Assembly: GCA_021798675.1 (NCBI GenBank)
Contig: JAJZGE010000140.1
Coordinates: 1 to 5,966 of the forward strand
Source: Pseudomonadota bacterium
Lineage (GTDB): Bacteria; Pseudomonadota; Gammaproteobacteria; Xanthomonadales; Rhodanobacteraceae
Direction: 5' to 3'
DNA: 5,966 bases
Part shown: positions 4,933 through 5,966 of the stretch, piece after piece
Layout: every line of letters starts with the position of its first letter
Numbering within the stretch: the stretch's first letter is position 1
Program-made: the position numbers and the translations under genes
The notes under the pieces: model-generated
What the model was told of the DNA's origin: nothing
Databases searched by the model: none
Seen by the model: only the letters and a program-made list of their open reading frames with translations

Positions 4933-5723
4933 GCCGAACTGGCCGGTCATGCCGGCGTCGATGCCGCCTGCTGACATGCAGCGTCTTGCTGGCATGCGCA
5001 TGTGCGCGGCAAGTGATGGCCGACGATTCGCCCGGTTTCGACCGGCCCGGCCTGGGCTTTTCGCCCAGCGTGCTGGCGCCCGGCCAGCTGGCCTGGGAAC
5101 AGGGCCTGCCGAGCTGGAGCCGCAGCACCGACGGCGGCATCCGCAGCGACCAATACACCGCCGACAGCTTGCTGCGGCTGGGCCTGGGCAAAAACCTCGA
5201 ACTGCAGTTCGGCGGTTCTTTCTACAACCATCTGCAGCAGCAAGGTGATGGTCAGAGTTACAGCAGCCACGGCCGCGGCGACAGCAGTCTCGCACTGAAA
5301 CTCGTGCTGCCCTCCTCCAGCGCCCAGTGGAACTGGGCCGTGCTTGGCGGCGTGGAGTTCGCCAACGGTGCGCGCGACTTCCGCAACATGCGCCGTCAAT
5401 ACAGCCTGGCGCTGGATGCGAACCAGCAGCTCGACGAGCGTCACGCACTGGGTTATTACGCGCAATGGCAGCGCATGGGCAGCCAGAACCGCTACCTCGT
5501 TGCCGCCAACTACAGCTATGCGCTGACGTCGTTGTTGAACGTCTACGGCGAAGCCGCCGTGCAGCATGATCCGGCCCTCGGCAATGGCAGCCTGGCCGGC
5601 ATCGGTCTGGCCTGGCGGATCACTTCCCGGCTCCAGCTCGACGCCTGGTGTCGTCATCGGCTCGCCGGCCACGCCGACCCGTGGCAGGCCGGACTCGGCT
5701 TCGCCGTGGCCTTCGGGCGCTGA
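4923..5723 (+). CDS. Predicted outer-membrane beta-barrel, MetA-pathway/transporter-like family
   Basis: This 266-residue protein starts with a signal peptide: an arginine-rich n-region (about residues 5-15), a hydrophobic stretch LLTCSVLLACACA (16-28), and likely cleavage just after VMA at residue 33, before DDSPG. The mature part begins with DRPGLGFSPSVLAPGQLAWEQGLP, then alternates amphipathic strands such as LRLGLGKNLELQFGGSF, SSLALKLVLP, WAVLGGVEFANGARDF, YLVAANYSYALTSLLNVYGEAA and SLAGIGLAWRITSRLQLDAW, ending GLGFAVAFGR. This is the pattern of PF13557-type 'putative MetA-pathway of phenol degradation' beta-barrels, often annotated simply as transporter. The substrate is unknown and no degradation genes are nearby. 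Its ATG lies 29 bp from the divergent gltX start; AAGCGAAG is a poor ribosome binding site. An extension further upstream, antisense to gltX, is rejected because the signal peptide fits the 4923 start. Confidence 0.75.
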   Translation: MDFSRTGRSCRRRCRLLTCSVLLACACARQVMADDSPGFDRPGLGFSPSVLAPGQLAWEQGLPSWSRSTDGGIRSDQYTADSLLRLGLGKNLELQFGGSFYNHLQQQGDGQSYSSHGRGDSSLALKLVLPSSSAQWNWAVLGGVEFANGARDFRNMRRQYSLALDANQQLDERHALGYYAQWQRMGSQNRYLVAANYSYALTSLLNVYGEAAVQHDPALGNGSLAGIGLAWRITSRLQLDAWCRHRLAGHADPWQAGLGFAVAFGR

Positions 5724-5818
5724 CCGCACCACCCATCCGTCACCGCGACGTCATCCGATCGCCACGCCGACGCAACGCGGGCCGCGCAGGCTTGCACCAG
5801 GCCAGCACGGGTATCGTC

Positions 5819-5966
5819 ATGCGCATCGGCATCGTCAGCGAAACCTACCCACCGGAAATCAACGGCGTGGCACTCACGGTGCACAGCCTCGCGGCGGGAC
5901 TGGCCCAGCGCGGCCATCAGATCGATCTCATCCGCCCGCGCCAGCTGCAGCGGCGCGTGGATGAGC
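5819..5966 (+). CDS. GT4-family glycosyltransferase, N-terminal fragment (runs off right edge)
   Basis: Only 49 codons are present. The opening MRIGIVSETYPPEINGVALT is the characteristic first strand and glycine-rich loop of GT4-type (GT-B fold) glycosyltransferases, close to the start of MgtA/PimB-like and sulfoquinovosyl- or mannosyl-transferring enzymes. HSLAAGLAQRGHQIDLIRP (22-40) is the following helix and second strand. Such proteins use nucleotide-sugar donors to glycosylate lipids or envelope polysaccharides; the donor and acceptor cannot be read from this fragment. The ATG at 5819 fits the family start exactly, although no strong Shine-Dalgarno sequence precedes it. It follows the beta-barrel gene on the same strand with a 95-bp gap, so co-transcription is possible but not shown. 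Confidence 0.88.
   Translation, partial: MRIGIVSETYPPEINGVALTVHSLAAGLAQRGHQIDLIRPRQLQRRVDE

Noticed and set aside
3371..5191. Very long open frames antisense to or out of frame with gltX (minus 3371-5191 and plus 3097-4974)
   Set aside because: They overlap the certain gltX gene, contain Arg/Ala/Gly/His-rich shadow sequence without family resemblance, and reflect the high GC content, which makes stop codons rare.
4947..5732. Minus-strand open frame of 261 codons opposite the beta-barrel gene
   Set aside because: The plus strand gives a signal peptide and regular amphipathic strands; the minus product has no recognisable features beyond Ala/Val/Gly/Gln richness.
5724..5818. Terminator or promoter between the beta-barrel and glycosyltransferase genes
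   Set aside because: Only the short palindrome CGCGGGCCGCG is seen, with no T-run and no convincing -35/-10 pair.

Overview
The window is GC-rich and tightly packed with chromosomal genes. It looks like a gammaproteobacterium of the Xanthomonadales (Lysobacterales), most likely the Rhodanobacteraceae (Rhodanobacter, Dyella or a relative). Three things point there: a TrpR-family YerC/HisR-like gene directly ahead of hisG-hisD; a zinc-ligand-free GltX followed by a small two-helix membrane protein and a Zur-type Fur protein; and a bTHX ribosomal protein with an Ala/Lys-rich tail. This placement comes from recognising gene order and protein sequence, not from a search.

Almost everything up to position 4893 is on the minus strand, so it reads from right to left. 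The order is gltX (4893-3493), a 92-residue two-helix membrane protein (3455-3177), zur (probably 3125-2643), a MerC-domain membrane protein (2473-2003), a 55-residue bTHX ribosomal protein (1913-1746) with its own terminator, and then the start of the histidine operon: a TrpR-family regulator (1560-1222), hisG (1225-332) and the first 101 codons of hisD (305 to the left edge). On the plus strand, diverging from gltX, are a 266-residue predicted outer-membrane beta-barrel/transporter-like protein (4923-5723) and the start of a GT4-type glycosyltransferase (5819 to the right edge).

Two regulatory circuits can be read from the DNA. First, the his operon has a good sigma70-type promoter (TTGCCA, 17 bp, TACAAT). 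Immediately downstream lies an 18-bp palindrome, GTATTAACGCATTAATAC, with the layout of a TrpR operator (GTAnTA...TAnTAC). This suggests that the operon's first gene encodes a repressor acting on its own promoter. Second, the gap between zur and the MerC-domain gene holds GTTACTTTATAAC, a near match to the gammaproteobacterial Zur box, which contains the best -10 candidate of the MerC-domain gene. This suggests the membrane protein is made under zinc limitation, i.e. it has a zinc-related role rather than one in mercury resistance.

I see no mobile elements, CRISPR arrays, tRNAs or rRNAs. The most interesting element is the putative Zur-controlled MerC-domain protein with its His-rich tail. 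The rest is conserved housekeeping content.
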